Counted from the stretch's first letter, positions 51,736 through 61,091 are shown. The stretch: 64,000 nt of DNA from Burkholderia sp. S171 (GCF_009766085.1 NZ_LMUF01000048.1:210246-274245); one strand, 5' to 3'. Notes: a model not told the origin generated them from the letters alone. Numbers and translations: made by a program.

Positions 51736-53118
51736 ATGACTTTTAATAATTTTCTGCATGAACCGGCTCGCGACACGAAGATCGTTGCCAAAGCCGACGT
51801 GGTGGTCGTCGGCGGTGGCCCCGCAGGCGTGGCCGCTGCGCTGGCGGCGGCGCGCAATGGTGCGCAGACCATCCTCCTTGAGCGTTACAACCATCTCGGC
51901 GGCCTTGCATCCGGCGGTATGGTGCTGATACTGGACGACATGTGGGACGCGAGCCAACACGAAATTTCAGTGCGGGGCACGTGTCTGCAATTCATTGAGC
52001 GGTTGTCGCATCGAGGCCTGGCTGTCTATCCGGACTCGACCGAGTGGCGGCAGAGCGAAGAGGCTTACCGAAAGTGGGCTCGCTGGGGAACGTTCGATTT
52101 TCATAGCCACCAGAAGCCGCGTCCGGTTTGTTTCGCGGTGGCGTTCGACCCCGATGGCTGGAAACGCGTGTCGCTCGAGCTCGTCAAGGAGACCGGAGTT
52201 CAACTGCGCCTGCATTCGTGGTTTTCCAGCACGATCGTCGAAGACGGGGTGGTCAAAGGAGTGGTGTGTGAGACCAAGAACGGACGTGAAGCCATTCTTG
52301 GAGATGTTGTGATCGACGCCACGGGTGACCTGGATGTCGCCGCGTCGGCAGGGGCTCCCTACATTGGCGGAAGCTACATCATGACGACCGTCTTCCGGAT
52401 CGGCGGCGTGGATACCGACACCGCTGAACGGTTCGAGTTCGAAGACCCGGTGGCCTACGCCGCGCTGGACCGGACAATCAAACAGATGCTGGGCGGCGCA
52501 TGGGCGTACTGGTGGCTCAAGACGCCACTGAAGGGCATCGTCTGGTGCAACTGCCCGCACTTGCCCGGCTATAACGGGATCGAGGTTGAAGACCTGACCC
52601 GGGTGGAGATGCTCGGGCGCGAGATTGTCCACGAAGTGCATGAATTTGCGAAGAAGAACTTCCCGGGTTTCCAGTCGAGCTACGTTGTGGATTTCGCCTC
52701 TCAGACCGGTGTCCGGCAAACGCGGCTGTTGCAGGGCGAGTATGTGATGACAAAGGACGACATCATGAAGCGGGTCCGTTTTCCGGACGCAATCGCGCGC
52801 GGACGTGACTACTACTATCCGTATCGCTCGCTGCTGCCGAAGAAAGTCGACAACCTGCTGATCGCGGGCCGCCATTACTCCTCGACCTCCCAGGCGCAAA
52901 AAATGTCGCGTGAAATCCCGCCGTGCATGGCAATGGGCGAGGCCGCAGGCGTCGCCGCGGTGCAGGCGCTCAACGCGGGCAAGAAGGTTCGCGATATCGA
53001 TGTCGGTCTGCTGCAACGAACCTTGCGCGCACAAGGCGCAGACCCAGGAGACCAGATGAGTCCCAACCCTGACATTCCCGCACTGGCCGCAGGCCTGACA
53101 ATTGGAGTGGCCGCATGA
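51736..53118 (+). CDS. FAD-dependent oxidoreductase (FAD_oxidored family)
   Basis: A 460-residue flavoprotein. The Rossmann motif is DVVVVGGGPAGVAAALAAAR, followed by an acidic residue in LLERYNHLGG. The C-terminal ADP-binding repeat (DNLLIAGRHYSSTSQAQKMS and MAMGEAAGVAAVQ) is typical of the FAD_oxidored/HI0933 group. It is probably an amine, hydroxylated-ring or enoate oxidase; the substrate is unknown. It lies 36 bp after the permease, and the next gene overlaps by 4 bp, so it belongs to the operon. Confidence 0.88.
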   Translation: MTFNNFLHEPARDTKIVAKADVVVVGGGPAGVAAALAAARNGAQTILLERYNHLGGLASGGMVLILDDMWDASQHEISVRGTCLQFIERLSHRGLAVYPDSTEWRQSEEAYRKWARWGTFDFHSHQKPRPVCFAVAFDPDGWKRVSLELVKETGVQLRLHSWFSSTIVEDGVVKGVVCETKNGREAILGDVVIDATGDLDVAASAGAPYIGGSYIMTTVFRIGGVDTDTAERFEFEDPVAYAALDRTIKQMLGGAWAYWWLKTPLKGIVWCNCPHLPGYNGIEVEDLTRVEMLGREIVHEVHEFAKKNFPGFQSSYVVDFASQTGVRQTRLLQGEYVMTKDDIMKRVRFPDAIARGRDYYYPYRSLLPKKVDNLLIAGRHYSSTSQAQKMSREIPPCMAMGEAAGVAAVQALNAGKKVRDIDVGLLQRTLRAQGADPGDQMSPNPDIPALAAGLTIGVAA

Positions 53119-54281
53119 GTTCGGTCCCGTTCAATCAGTCTGCTGTGTCTGACCTCCCGCTGTCGGGAATCAAAGTCGTCGATTTCACGCAAGTGATGAT
53201 GGGCCCCGTGTGCACCCAAATGCTGGCCGACTACGGTGCGGACGTGATCAAGATCGAGCGCCAAGGTGAAGGGGATCTGAGCCGCTCGACATTCCGGCCG
53301 GTTGCGGGTTCGGATAACCCGGTCTTCTGCAGCCTGAACCGCAACAAACGGAGCGCGACGCTCAATTTGCGCGACCCGGCACAGCTGGACGCCGTCAAGA
53401 AGCTCATTGCCGAGGCCGACGTCGTGACCAGTAATTTTCGCGCGGGGGTGATGGAGCGCATGGGCCTGGGCTACGAGGCGTGCAGGAAGCTCAACGAGCG
53501 GATCATCTTTGCGATTGGATCCGGCTTCGGTGAAACGGGACCCTATAGCGCGAAGGGCGGGCAGGATGTCTTGGCGCAGGCAATGTCGGGTGTCATGGCC
53601 CGGCGATCCGACGTGTCGGTGCCGCTGAACATCTATCCGACTACGCTCGCGGACTACTCCGCCGGCATGCATATGGTGCAGGGTATTTTGCTCGCGCTCC
53701 TGCAGCGCGACAGGACCGGGCTCGGCCAGAAAATATCCGTGTCGCTGTATGACTCAATGCTCGCCATCCAGATGCAGGAGGCGGCGATGCTGATGATGGA
53801 GGACTCCGAACTGAATTGGGCCGCAATGCCGTTGTCGTCGGTGTTTCACGCGAAGGATGCAGCGTTCGTGCTCGTGGGTGCGTTCAAGCAGAACCCGTTG
53901 CGCGACATCTGCGATGTGCTCGGAATCAACGACCTCTCGACTGACCCGCTCTACTGCAATCTCGGGCAGCAATTGCTGCACAAGGCTGAACTTCGCAGCA
54001 TCCTGGCCGAGCGATTTCGCACGGAGACATGTGATCACTGGCTTCGCCTGCTGGAAGAAAAGGACTTGCTGTGCGCACCTGTCAAACATCTGCGCGAGGT
54101 GCTCGACGACGAACAGACGCATCACAACCAGATGATTTTGCAAGGGCAAGGAATAGGGCGGGAGTTGAAGCTGATCGGCAGCCCGATCCGGATGTCGGCG
54201 TCACCGGTTGAGCTGCGCCGGCCACCGCCCTCCCTTGGACAGCACACCGCCGAGATATTTGGCGACGACTTCGTCAAATGA
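53115..54281 (+). CDS. CaiB/BaiF family (class III) CoA-transferase
   Basis: A 388-residue protein with the family N-terminus LSGIKVVDFTQVMMGP, then MLADYGADVIKIE and SLNRNKRSATLNL. The catalytic Asp is in ADYSAGMHMVQG. These enzymes move CoA between carboxylic acids, as in formyl-CoA or carnitine metabolism. It would activate an acid produced earlier in the pathway. It is followed after 13 bp by an enoyl-CoA hydratase. Confidence 0.93.
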   Translation: MSSVPFNQSAVSDLPLSGIKVVDFTQVMMGPVCTQMLADYGADVIKIERQGEGDLSRSTFRPVAGSDNPVFCSLNRNKRSATLNLRDPAQLDAVKKLIAEADVVTSNFRAGVMERMGLGYEACRKLNERIIFAIGSGFGETGPYSAKGGQDVLAQAMSGVMARRSDVSVPLNIYPTTLADYSAGMHMVQGILLALLQRDRTGLGQKISVSLYDSMLAIQMQEAAMLMMEDSELNWAAMPLSSVFHAKDAAFVLVGAFKQNPLRDICDVLGINDLSTDPLYCNLGQQLLHKAELRSILAERFRTETCDHWLRLLEEKDLLCAPVKHLREVLDDEQTHHNQMILQGQGIGRELKLIGSPIRMSASPVELRRPPPSLGQHTAEIFGDDFVK

Positions 54282-54294
54282 CAGGTGACATTCA

Positions 54295-55068
54295 ATGGAC
54301 GTAACTCTGGAACTGAACAGCGGTGTCGCATCGGTCACGATTTCGCGGCCCGAGGTGCTTAACGCACTCGATGCCGCCGCGCAGCAGGAATTGGAAGATA
54401 TCTGGCAACGGATCGAACGGGACCCGAACGTCCGCGTGGTTGTGCTGACAGGCGCCGGCGAGCGCGCGTTCTGCAGCGGCGCGGATATAAAAGCTGCGGG
54501 TTCCAGCGGGCTCGATTACTGGGCGCATCCACTGCCAAAAGGTTTCGGCGGATTGCCGCTACGCGATACGTTGAACGTGCCGGTTATCGCGCGCGTCAAT
54601 GGGTATGCGCTCGGCGGCGGACTGGAACTGATGCTCGGCTGCGATATCGCTGTTGCCTGCTACGAAGCTACATTTGCGCTGCCGGAACCGAAAGTGGGCA
54701 GGATGCCGCTCGACGGCGGCATGACGCTTCTCGCGCGTCAGATTCCCTACCGTCATGCGATGGGCATGCTGCTGACCGGACGCCACGTCAAAGCGACCGA
54801 AGCGTTCGAGATGGGACTCATCAACGAGGTCGTGCCGCGCGCGGATCTCGATGCGGCGGTCGAGCGCTGGGTCGGCGAGATATTGTCCTGCGCGCCGTTG
54901 TCGTTGCGCGCCATAAAGGCTTTCGTACGCTCGACGCAGGGACTGTCTCCATCGGCCGCGCAGGGCATGCGCGTGCCTGCGCTGGTCACCGCCCTGGAGT
55001 CAGAGGATGCCCTGGAGGGCGTCCTGGCATTCAAGGAGCATCGCAAGCCCGTCTGGAGGGGGCTCTGA
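54295..55068 (+). CDS. Enoyl-CoA hydratase/isomerase family protein
   Basis: A 257-residue crotonase-fold enzyme. The oxyanion-hole motif AFCSGADIKA and the catalytic Glu region YALGGGLELMLGCDIAVAC are visible, as is the second acidic position in ALPEPKVGRM. It would hydrate or isomerise the enoyl-CoA product of the pathway. It closes the importer-flavoprotein-transferase-hydratase operon; the LysR gene follows 180 bp later. Confidence 0.93.
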   Translation: MDVTLELNSGVASVTISRPEVLNALDAAAQQELEDIWQRIERDPNVRVVVLTGAGERAFCSGADIKAAGSSGLDYWAHPLPKGFGGLPLRDTLNVPVIARVNGYALGGGLELMLGCDIAVACYEATFALPEPKVGRMPLDGGMTLLARQIPYRHAMGMLLTGRHVKATEAFEMGLINEVVPRADLDAAVERWVGEILSCAPLSLRAIKAFVRSTQGLSPSAAQGMRVPALVTALESEDALEGVLAFKEHRKPVWRGL

Positions 55069-55248
55069 TGGCACACGTCATTGCCGGGGTTTGAAAAATA
55101 TGAGCGGATCAATTCCGGATTCTTCGAGCCTGCCGTAACAGTGCCTGGCAGTCCCAGCGGAGCGCCTGACGCCGGTTCGACCGGCATCGATCATCCGGAA
55201 ATCCGCAGCTATACGAGACAGTAATACGGGTAACGAGGTTAAATTCCC

Positions 55249-56166
55249 ATGCATGCCAGCGTTCTTAAATATTTCACTGAAGTTGCCAGATGCGGTTCGA
55301 TGCGCAAGGCGGCGCAACATTTATTCGTTGCCCCAAGCGCTATCAACCGGCAGATACGGAACCTCGAAGATGAACTGGCAGTCGAGCTGTTCGACCGCCT
55401 GCCGAGCGGGCTGAAACTGACGCCCGCCGGCGAACGTTTGCTCAAGCATATCCGCGAAACGCTAGATGGTTTTCATGCGATGCGCGCGGAGTTCGACGCC
55501 ATGAAAGGCGAGCGGACCGGCCATATTTCCGTGATTGCAATGGATTCGGCCATGGAGAAACTATTGCCGGCGGTTATCGACGATTTTGGCGAGTCGTTTC
55601 CCGCCGTGACCTACGCGATCCAGTACGCATCGTTGTCCAAGGTAGCGGAGCGGGTGGCGTCGGGACAATTCGACATAGGTATCAGCTTTTGCCAGAAGGC
55701 GCCTGCCGGAACCCGGATCGCCGCCACCGCGACTTTCGCCAGCGGCGCTGTACTGTCGGCTTCTCATCCGCTGGCAAAGAAAGACATCGTGACGTTCGAG
55801 GAATGTCGTGAATATCCCATTTTTCAAACAGGTGTCGCCGATGAACTGCCGAGCCCGTTGTCGCTCGAGTACTCCCGCCACTGGGAGGAAACAAAGGTCC
55901 ATATGCAGTCCAACTCCATCCGTGTGATCAAGTCCATGGTGGTTCGCGGGCGTGGGGTCGGGTTTTTTACGAAGCTGGGTTTTATCGACGAAATTGATCG
56001 GGACGAGGTCGTGTGGCGACCCATTGCAGGGGTGTCGGACAACACGCCGCCTGTGGCAATCCTGGTTCCCAGCCCGAAGGAACTGTCGCCAATCTGCGAG
56101 GAATTTTTAAGCTGTCTCATCCGTTTTTTCAAGCAATTCGAGGCTATGACAGAAAGCGGTCATTAA
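55249..56166 (+). CDS. LysR-family transcriptional regulator
   Basis: A 305-residue LTTR. N-terminal HTH (residues 1-60): CGSMRKAAQHLFVAPSAINR, then LEDELAVELFDRLPSGLKLT. The C-terminal ligand domain shows SGQFDIGISFCQKAPAG and VVRGRGVGFFTKLGFI. It is downstream of and in the same direction as the importer-CoA operon, so it is the most likely regulator of this pathway. Confidence 0.92.
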   Translation: MHASVLKYFTEVARCGSMRKAAQHLFVAPSAINRQIRNLEDELAVELFDRLPSGLKLTPAGERLLKHIRETLDGFHAMRAEFDAMKGERTGHISVIAMDSAMEKLLPAVIDDFGESFPAVTYAIQYASLSKVAERVASGQFDIGISFCQKAPAGTRIAATATFASGAVLSASHPLAKKDIVTFEECREYPIFQTGVADELPSPLSLEYSRHWEETKVHMQSNSIRVIKSMVVRGRGVGFFTKLGFIDEIDRDEVVWRPIAGVSDNTPPVAILVPSPKELSPICEEFLSCLIRFFKQFEAMTESGH

Positions 56167-56169
56167 CTA

Positions 56170-56556
56170 CTACAGGGCGCAGTCCAGAGCCTGAGAGAAA
56201 AGCGTGTCGTGATCATGGGGGCGGACGCCGGCATCGGCGCCGCGACCGCCCTGGTGTGCGGCAATGCAGCAACGTGCGTGGTTGTGCGGGATTGCAGCAA
56301 CGCGGAAGAGGCCGATAAGTAGTCCAGATGATCCGAGGGGCCGGCAGCCGTGCCGGGTGGTTTCACGCAGATGCGTGCGAGATCGTCGGAGTCGACAGGC
56401 CTTTGTCGGAGGTGCGTGCAGCCTTCGGCGAGATTGATGCGCTGATCTACAACGCCGGCGGCGTTGACAAGGCTCTCGCCGATCGTGGATGCGAGTGACG
56501 ATGACATCGACGCCGTGTTCGCCTCAACGCCTGCGCGGTTGTTCAGCAGGGTTTGA
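56170..56556 (+). pseudogene. Decayed SDR-family dehydrogenase
   Basis: Translated fragments give EKRVVIMGADAGIGAATALV (cofactor motif GADAGIG), then an in-frame stop at about 56319. A later frame gives FGEIDALIYNAGGVD (NAG motif), and after another shift DASDDDIDAVFAS. All three fall in the order of a short-chain dehydrogenase but in different frames, and the Ser-Tyr-Lys site is missing. The gene is therefore broken. Confidence 0.8.
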
Positions 56557-56583
56557 TGGCGGTGTTCACTTTAACTAACCGGT

Positions 56584-57999
56584 ATGACTTTCATGGCTGC
56601 TTCTTCCCGACTTCCCAGGCATCTGTTTAGCGTTGGCAATCCTCTGACGCTCGAATTTCGTTCGCTCCTGGACACGCGCGGCTGGACCGTCAGTGCGCTG
56701 GAACTGGATCGCGACCCGGCGACTTTTTCATCGAAGCCCAGTGGTGGATTGCTTGATTTCTCCGCGCGAAACGTGCTGGCTAACCTTCGTCTGGCTGAAA
56801 CATGGCTATCGATAAAGACAGTGGGCTGGGTGGCGCTCGTGTTGCCTGAGCAGCTTGAAGATCCCACTATCAGACGCCTCGTCCGCGATTTCTGCTTTGA
56901 CTACGCCACGATCCCGGCACCGGGCGAGCGCATTCTGAACGCGCTGGGCCACGCTTACGGGATGACAGCGCTGCATGACAGCGCCGCACGGGAGATCGGC
57001 AACGGCAACGGCGATGGCGACGCGGAGGGTGAAATGATCGGCTCGTGCGATGCGATGCTTGCGCTCTTCCGAGCGATCCGCAAGGTGGCCGCGACCGACG
57101 CGCCCGTGTTTATCTCAGGCGAATCGGGAACGGGCAAGGAACTGACAGCGGTGGCTATTCATGCGCGTTCGGCGCGGCGTGATCAGCCCTTTGTTGCGAT
57201 CAATTGCGGGGCAATTCCCCCGCATCTTTTGCAGTCCGAGTTGTTCGGGTACGAACGCGGCGCTTTCACCGGAGCGAACCAGCGCAAGATCGGCCGCGTG
57301 GAAGCGGCGAATGGCGGCACGCTGTTCCTCGATGAAATCGGTGACTTGCCGCTGGAGAGCCAGGCAAGCCTGCTGCGCTTCCTGCAGGAGCGCACGATCG
57401 AGCGCCTGGGCGGCCATGAGTCCATGCCCGTGGATGTGCGCATTGTCTCGGCGACCCACGTCGACATGCAGAGCGCGATGGCCGAAGGACGGTTTCGTGC
57501 TGACCTGTATCACCGTCTGTGCGTATTGCAAATCGATGAACCACCGCTGCGTGAACGTGGTAAGGATATCGAATTGTTGGCGAGAGAAATGCTTGATCGC
57601 TTCGAAAAGGACGCAAACCGGCGTCTTCGTGGGTTTGCACCCGATGCGATCGCCGCAATTCATAACTATCGCTGGCCAGGCAACGTGCGTGAGCTGATCA
57701 ACCGCGTGCGGCGGGCGATCGTCATGGCCGAAGGGAGGCTGATCGGTGCGCGCGATCTGGAACTTGGCGAATTTACCGGCGGTATCCCGATGTCGCTTGC
57801 GCAGGCTCGGGAAGTGGGAGAAAGGAAGGCGATCGAAATGACGTTGTTAAGGAATCGCGGGCGCGTGGGCGAAGCTGCACGGGAACTTGGCGTGTCCCGC
57901 GTGACCCTGTACCGGATCTTGTCTGCCTACAGCATGCGACATGCAGAGGTGAACCGCCCCGAGTTTTCGGGAGACGCAAGACAGAATGGCCGGTGCTGA
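56584..57999 (+). CDS. Sigma-54-dependent regulator with VpsR-like N-terminus
   Basis: A 471-residue enhancer-binding protein. The N-terminal 120 residues lack a receiver with a phospho-Asp and look like the VpsR-type domain known from c-di-GMP-responsive regulators. The AAA+ domain is complete: Walker A GESGTGKE (about 179), the sigma-54 loop GAFTGA (about 229), Walker B GGTLFLDEIGDL and the Arg finger region. A Fis-type HTH lies at the C-terminus (VGEAARELGVSRVTLYRILS). It activates sigma-54 promoters, often for exopolysaccharide or biofilm genes. The target here is unknown. Confidence 0.9.
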   Translation: MTFMAASSRLPRHLFSVGNPLTLEFRSLLDTRGWTVSALELDRDPATFSSKPSGGLLDFSARNVLANLRLAETWLSIKTVGWVALVLPEQLEDPTIRRLVRDFCFDYATIPAPGERILNALGHAYGMTALHDSAAREIGNGNGDGDAEGEMIGSCDAMLALFRAIRKVAATDAPVFISGESGTGKELTAVAIHARSARRDQPFVAINCGAIPPHLLQSELFGYERGAFTGANQRKIGRVEAANGGTLFLDEIGDLPLESQASLLRFLQERTIERLGGHESMPVDVRIVSATHVDMQSAMAEGRFRADLYHRLCVLQIDEPPLRERGKDIELLAREMLDRFEKDANRRLRGFAPDAIAAIHNYRWPGNVRELINRVRRAIVMAEGRLIGARDLELGEFTGGIPMSLAQAREVGERKAIEMTLLRNRGRVGEAARELGVSRVTLYRILSAYSMRHAEVNRPEFSGDARQNGRC

Positions 58000-58248
58000 G
58001 TGAACGGCCGGGGAGCCAGTCGCGAGTAACGAGGGTTGCGCACCGAGGTGCCAGGGGTGCAGCAGTAAATTCCGGGCGGGCATCTTCCTGACGTGAAGCG
58101 TGATATGAAGAAGACCATAATGGCACCGGTCAAACAGACTTGAATCGACGATATCCTCCATGTAGTCTGCGGGGCAATATCTCAGAATGTGGCGGCTTGC
58201 GCGTCGATAAAACGTACGCGAGCCATTGACCTGGGGATCAACCAGCCT

Positions 58249-59013
58249 ATGTATTTAACGAGCAGAGAGACCCGCCTGGTCTCCGACATATTCGCGGTTC
58301 TTGCTGATTCGCTTCCTGAGCAGTTGATGCGGCAGGAGGTGGGCGTTCGCATGCTCAGCTTGCTGCGCGCGGACCACCTCGGGTCGTACGTCTGGGACGA
58401 GACGAAGAAGGAATTCGTCAATCGGGTCTCGTTCAACATGTCGGAAGACAACCTGTCCGAGTACGAGCAGTACTACCAGTACCGCGATACCGTGACTCCG
58501 CGGCTGCAAAATTGCCGCGAGGCGGTTCGCGTAACCGACAAGATTCCGCAGGGTGAGCTGGTGCGGACTGAACTATTCAACGACTTTCTGCGTCGTGACG
58601 GTTTGCACTGGGGCATGAACGTGTATGCGTGGGCGGGTGATTCGAACATAGGCGACCTGCGCATCTGGCGCGGCAAACATCGGGACGATTTTTCCGATCA
58701 CGATCTCGCCATGGCCGAGTTCATTCGCCCGGCTTTTACTGCAGCACTCGCGCGAGCGCGCGACGAAGCGGGCATGACGAAGCCGTCCGGACCGCAAGCC
58801 ACGCTGATTTCAGAGGACGTGCTGAAGAACCTGACGGCGCGTGAGCGGGATGTGGTCGGGTTGGTGGTGGAGGGGTTGCTCGACAAGGAAATTGCATTCC
58901 GGCTTGGCATCTCTTATACGACGGTCCGTACGCACATTGACCGTTCTTTCCATAAGCTGGGTGTGGGAAGCCGCTCCAAACTGATTCGCGTGGTGCAGAC
59001 GAACGGGCGGTAG
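58249..59013 (+). CDS. LuxR-family HTH regulator (solo)
   Basis: A 254-residue protein. The C-terminal LuxR/GerE HTH covers about 190-254 (LTARERDVVGLVVEGLLDKE, then TVRTHIDRSFHKLGVGS). The N-terminal about 170 residues form a PAS/GAF-like or autoinducer-binding-like domain without an obvious acyl-homoserine-lactone signature. No luxI gene is nearby, so it is a solo. The start at ATG 58249 fits better than a frame extended to 58189. A strong dyad lies 265 bp past its stop. Confidence 0.85.
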   Translation: MYLTSRETRLVSDIFAVLADSLPEQLMRQEVGVRMLSLLRADHLGSYVWDETKKEFVNRVSFNMSEDNLSEYEQYYQYRDTVTPRLQNCREAVRVTDKIPQGELVRTELFNDFLRRDGLHWGMNVYAWAGDSNIGDLRIWRGKHRDDFSDHDLAMAEFIRPAFTAALARARDEAGMTKPSGPQATLISEDVLKNLTARERDVVGLVVEGLLDKEIAFRLGISYTTVRTHIDRSFHKLGVGSRSKLIRVVQTNGR

Positions 59014-59791
59014 CAGAGCGCCGCGCCCGGCCAACGTGTTGCTCGAATCGGAAGCGTAGCCCGGTTGAAGATGGTCGAATATCTGCTGCAACAGAAGTCC
59101 GGCGAAAATGTAACGCTGGCATGCGAACTGAATTGAACTCGGTCTGGTTATCGCGCGCTCTGGACAATATTTTCCTTTGCCCAATATCGGTCATTTGTAG
59201 CACTGGCCCGGTGCGCCTATGCATTCTTATTTATCGTTTTTTCGTGAAGGCAATGATTAGAGGTTACCGCCTAGCGTAAATCCTCAGAATTGAGGATTCA
59301 CTATTGGCGAAGTCGGGATACTGTTCCCTGCGTCATGACTGGAGCATGAGCCTTGGGCTTTGACCAGACCTTCCAAACAACCCCGACATCCGCTATTGGC
59401 CGAGCAGGAGAAACGCGCATCTGGATGCGGATCATTCCGCGCTGAAGCGACGAGGGCAGCAGTTCCCTGCTCGGCCAGGCTTATTGGCGCAAGCGTGTAG
59501 TCGGTCTGGCTCGTTATCCGGAATTGAGGCTAACCCAGCACACCACTGTGGAGGGAATGCTCGAATGCGTGAACACGGCAATTTGATCGTGACGCGCAAA
59601 GTTGCGCAACGGGTTGCGCGGCAAGTTGGATTGAAAGGCCGTCGCACGCAACATTGAGTTATCCCGGCTTTGTTTTCACGTTTCGGCATATTTATTCGTA
59701 GCCGCTGCATAAAGATGCATCAACTACTAAAATATTTCTGGTTTTTTTACTCTGGTTTTCATTGCACTGACCTAAAGAGAGAGGGTTGAAG
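59014..59791. other. 778-bp gene-free region with dyad
   Basis: Holds the dyad at 59279-59298. The rest has AT-rich stretches near 59220-59260 and 59690-59760. Short frames inside lack domain or start support. No transposase match was found. Confidence 0.5.
59279..59298. promoter_or_regulatory. Dyad with core TCCTCAGAATTGAGGA
   Basis: An 8-bp arm inverted repeat AATCCTCA / TGAGGATT with a 4-base centre. The inner 16 bases match the dyad at 36271 except one. An 18-20 bp dyad near a LuxR gene is the typical size of a LuxR-type binding site. Confidence 0.5.
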
Positions 59792-60016
59792 ATGGAAATG
59801 CAATACCGAGGATCGACTATACGACCCATGGTTGCCCCCGCTCAGGGCGCCTTCGATTCATTTGTGATCATCCGGGACGAGCATGGAAATCAACGCTCGC
59901 ACGGCACCCTTGGCCGTTTCGCGTCGCATAATGCCGCCACGAATTTTGCGGTCGTCTGGGCCATAGCAACTTTGGATGGAGATGCCGCACCGCGAGCACC
60001 GTTCCAGGTTGCTTGA
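59792..60016 (+). CDS. Hypothetical small protein, 74 residues
   Basis: A small soluble protein (MEMQYRGSTIRPMVAPAQGA, later HGTLGRFASHNAATNFAVVW). No signal peptide or known domain. AGAGAGAGGG lies 6 bp upstream of ATG 59792, a strong ribosome site. Codon use is like that of neighbouring genes. Function unknown; it resembles small Burkholderiales-specific proteins in composition only. Confidence 0.65.
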   Translation: MEMQYRGSTIRPMVAPAQGAFDSFVIIRDEHGNQRSHGTLGRFASHNAATNFAVVWAIATLDGDAAPRAPFQVA

Positions 60017-60052
60017 AGTGCGTGCCCGTGCCATCCGGGTATCGGCACTGTT

Positions 60053-61060
60053 CTATGAACCGGCAGCAACGCGCCGCGAGCGAAGACGTAGATAAAGGTT
60101 GTTGAGGATTAGTGCCGCGCCTGTCATGCAAGCGCCCGCAATCTGCATGTGGGTCGGGATTAATCCGCTCATCGCCGACACTACGAATGTTGTCATGGGC
60201 AGCACATCCATGAACAGCACGCCATTGAGCGGGGTCAGGATCCTGTTTCCCATGTTCCAGAACAGAATCGCGATAAAACCCGCAACGGGCCCCATATAAA
60301 GCAGGTGAGGGATGATGGCGATCAGCATCGCCGTGCTTGGCACCGGCACGACATGAAGCGCAAATAACAGCACGTTCAGCCCGATGATCGTAGTCAGGCC
60401 CAGCAAGGTTGTCATCGTCGTGTATTTGAGCGCGGACCACGTTTTGAAGTATGACGCGCTGAACGTGTAGATCGCCCAGCACAGCGCGCCGACCACAATC
60501 AACGCGTTGGCCGAGTAGTGCTGAGGCTCGCTCAGCAGTGCTGCAATATCGCCTTTTGTCACGACCAGTGCCACGCCGGCAAACGACATCAGGATAAACA
60601 GAAACGAATACAGCGGCGGCACGATCGAATTCACGATCAAGCCCATCATCGGCTGGGTTGCCATCATGATCGATGCAGTCAGCGCGCCGTCGCGGCCGGC
60701 CAATTGTTGTCCGAGAAAAACAAAAGAACCGAATCCACAGAAGCCGATTGATCCCGGCAGCCAGGCAAGTGCTACGGGTTCGCCTTTAAACCGGAATGCG
60801 CTTCGGCCTTCTTTCTCCCGCAACAGGACCAGGAACGCGCTGCCCGCAATCACGTAGCGCAGTGACGTAAAGGTGAATGGATCGACATGCCGGAGTGCGC
60901 TTGTCATGACGGGAAACGTGATGCCCATCAAGACGGTTGCGCACACGCAGAGCACTACCCCTGTCATGTATCCGGGGCGCACCGTCCCAAAGGATGGGCT
61001 TGGCACAGCGGCGCCTGGGTTAGCCGCGACAGTCGCTTGACGCTCGAATAGTTTATTCAT
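60053..61060 (-). CDS. DMT-superfamily (EamA) transporter
   Basis: A 335-residue membrane protein with ten hydrophobic helices in two EamA repeats. The first begins VLCVCATVLMGITFPVMTSA, and the second includes ALIVVGALCWAIYTFSASYF. Such carriers usually export amino acids, metabolites or drugs. A decayed TetR gene lies upstream in the same direction, suggesting that it once had a dedicated repressor. Confidence 0.9.
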   Translation of the reverse strand: MNKLFERQATVAANPGAAVPSPSFGTVRPGYMTGVVLCVCATVLMGITFPVMTSALRHVDPFTFTSLRYVIAGSAFLVLLREKEGRSAFRFKGEPVALAWLPGSIGFCGFGSFVFLGQQLAGRDGALTASIMMATQPMMGLIVNSIVPPLYSFLFILMSFAGVALVVTKGDIAALLSEPQHYSANALIVVGALCWAIYTFSASYFKTWSALKYTTMTTLLGLTTIIGLNVLLFALHVVPVPSTAMLIAIIPHLLYMGPVAGFIAILFWNMGNRILTPLNGVLFMDVLPMTTFVVSAMSGLIPTHMQIAGACMTGAALILNNLYLRLRSRRVAAGS

Positions 61061-61091
61061 GACCTATCGTTCAAAAATTAGGAAAAAAATT

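Noticed and set aside
51967-53034. A 355-codon minus-strand frame opposite the FAD oxidoreductase
   Set aside because: No domain; the plus-strand frame has FAD motifs and operon overlaps.
55069-55090. A sequence TGGCACACGTCATTGCC that looks like a sigma-54 promoter
   Set aside because: The spacing between GG and GC is one base too long, and it overlaps the end of the enoyl-CoA hydratase gene region without an obvious downstream gene in range.
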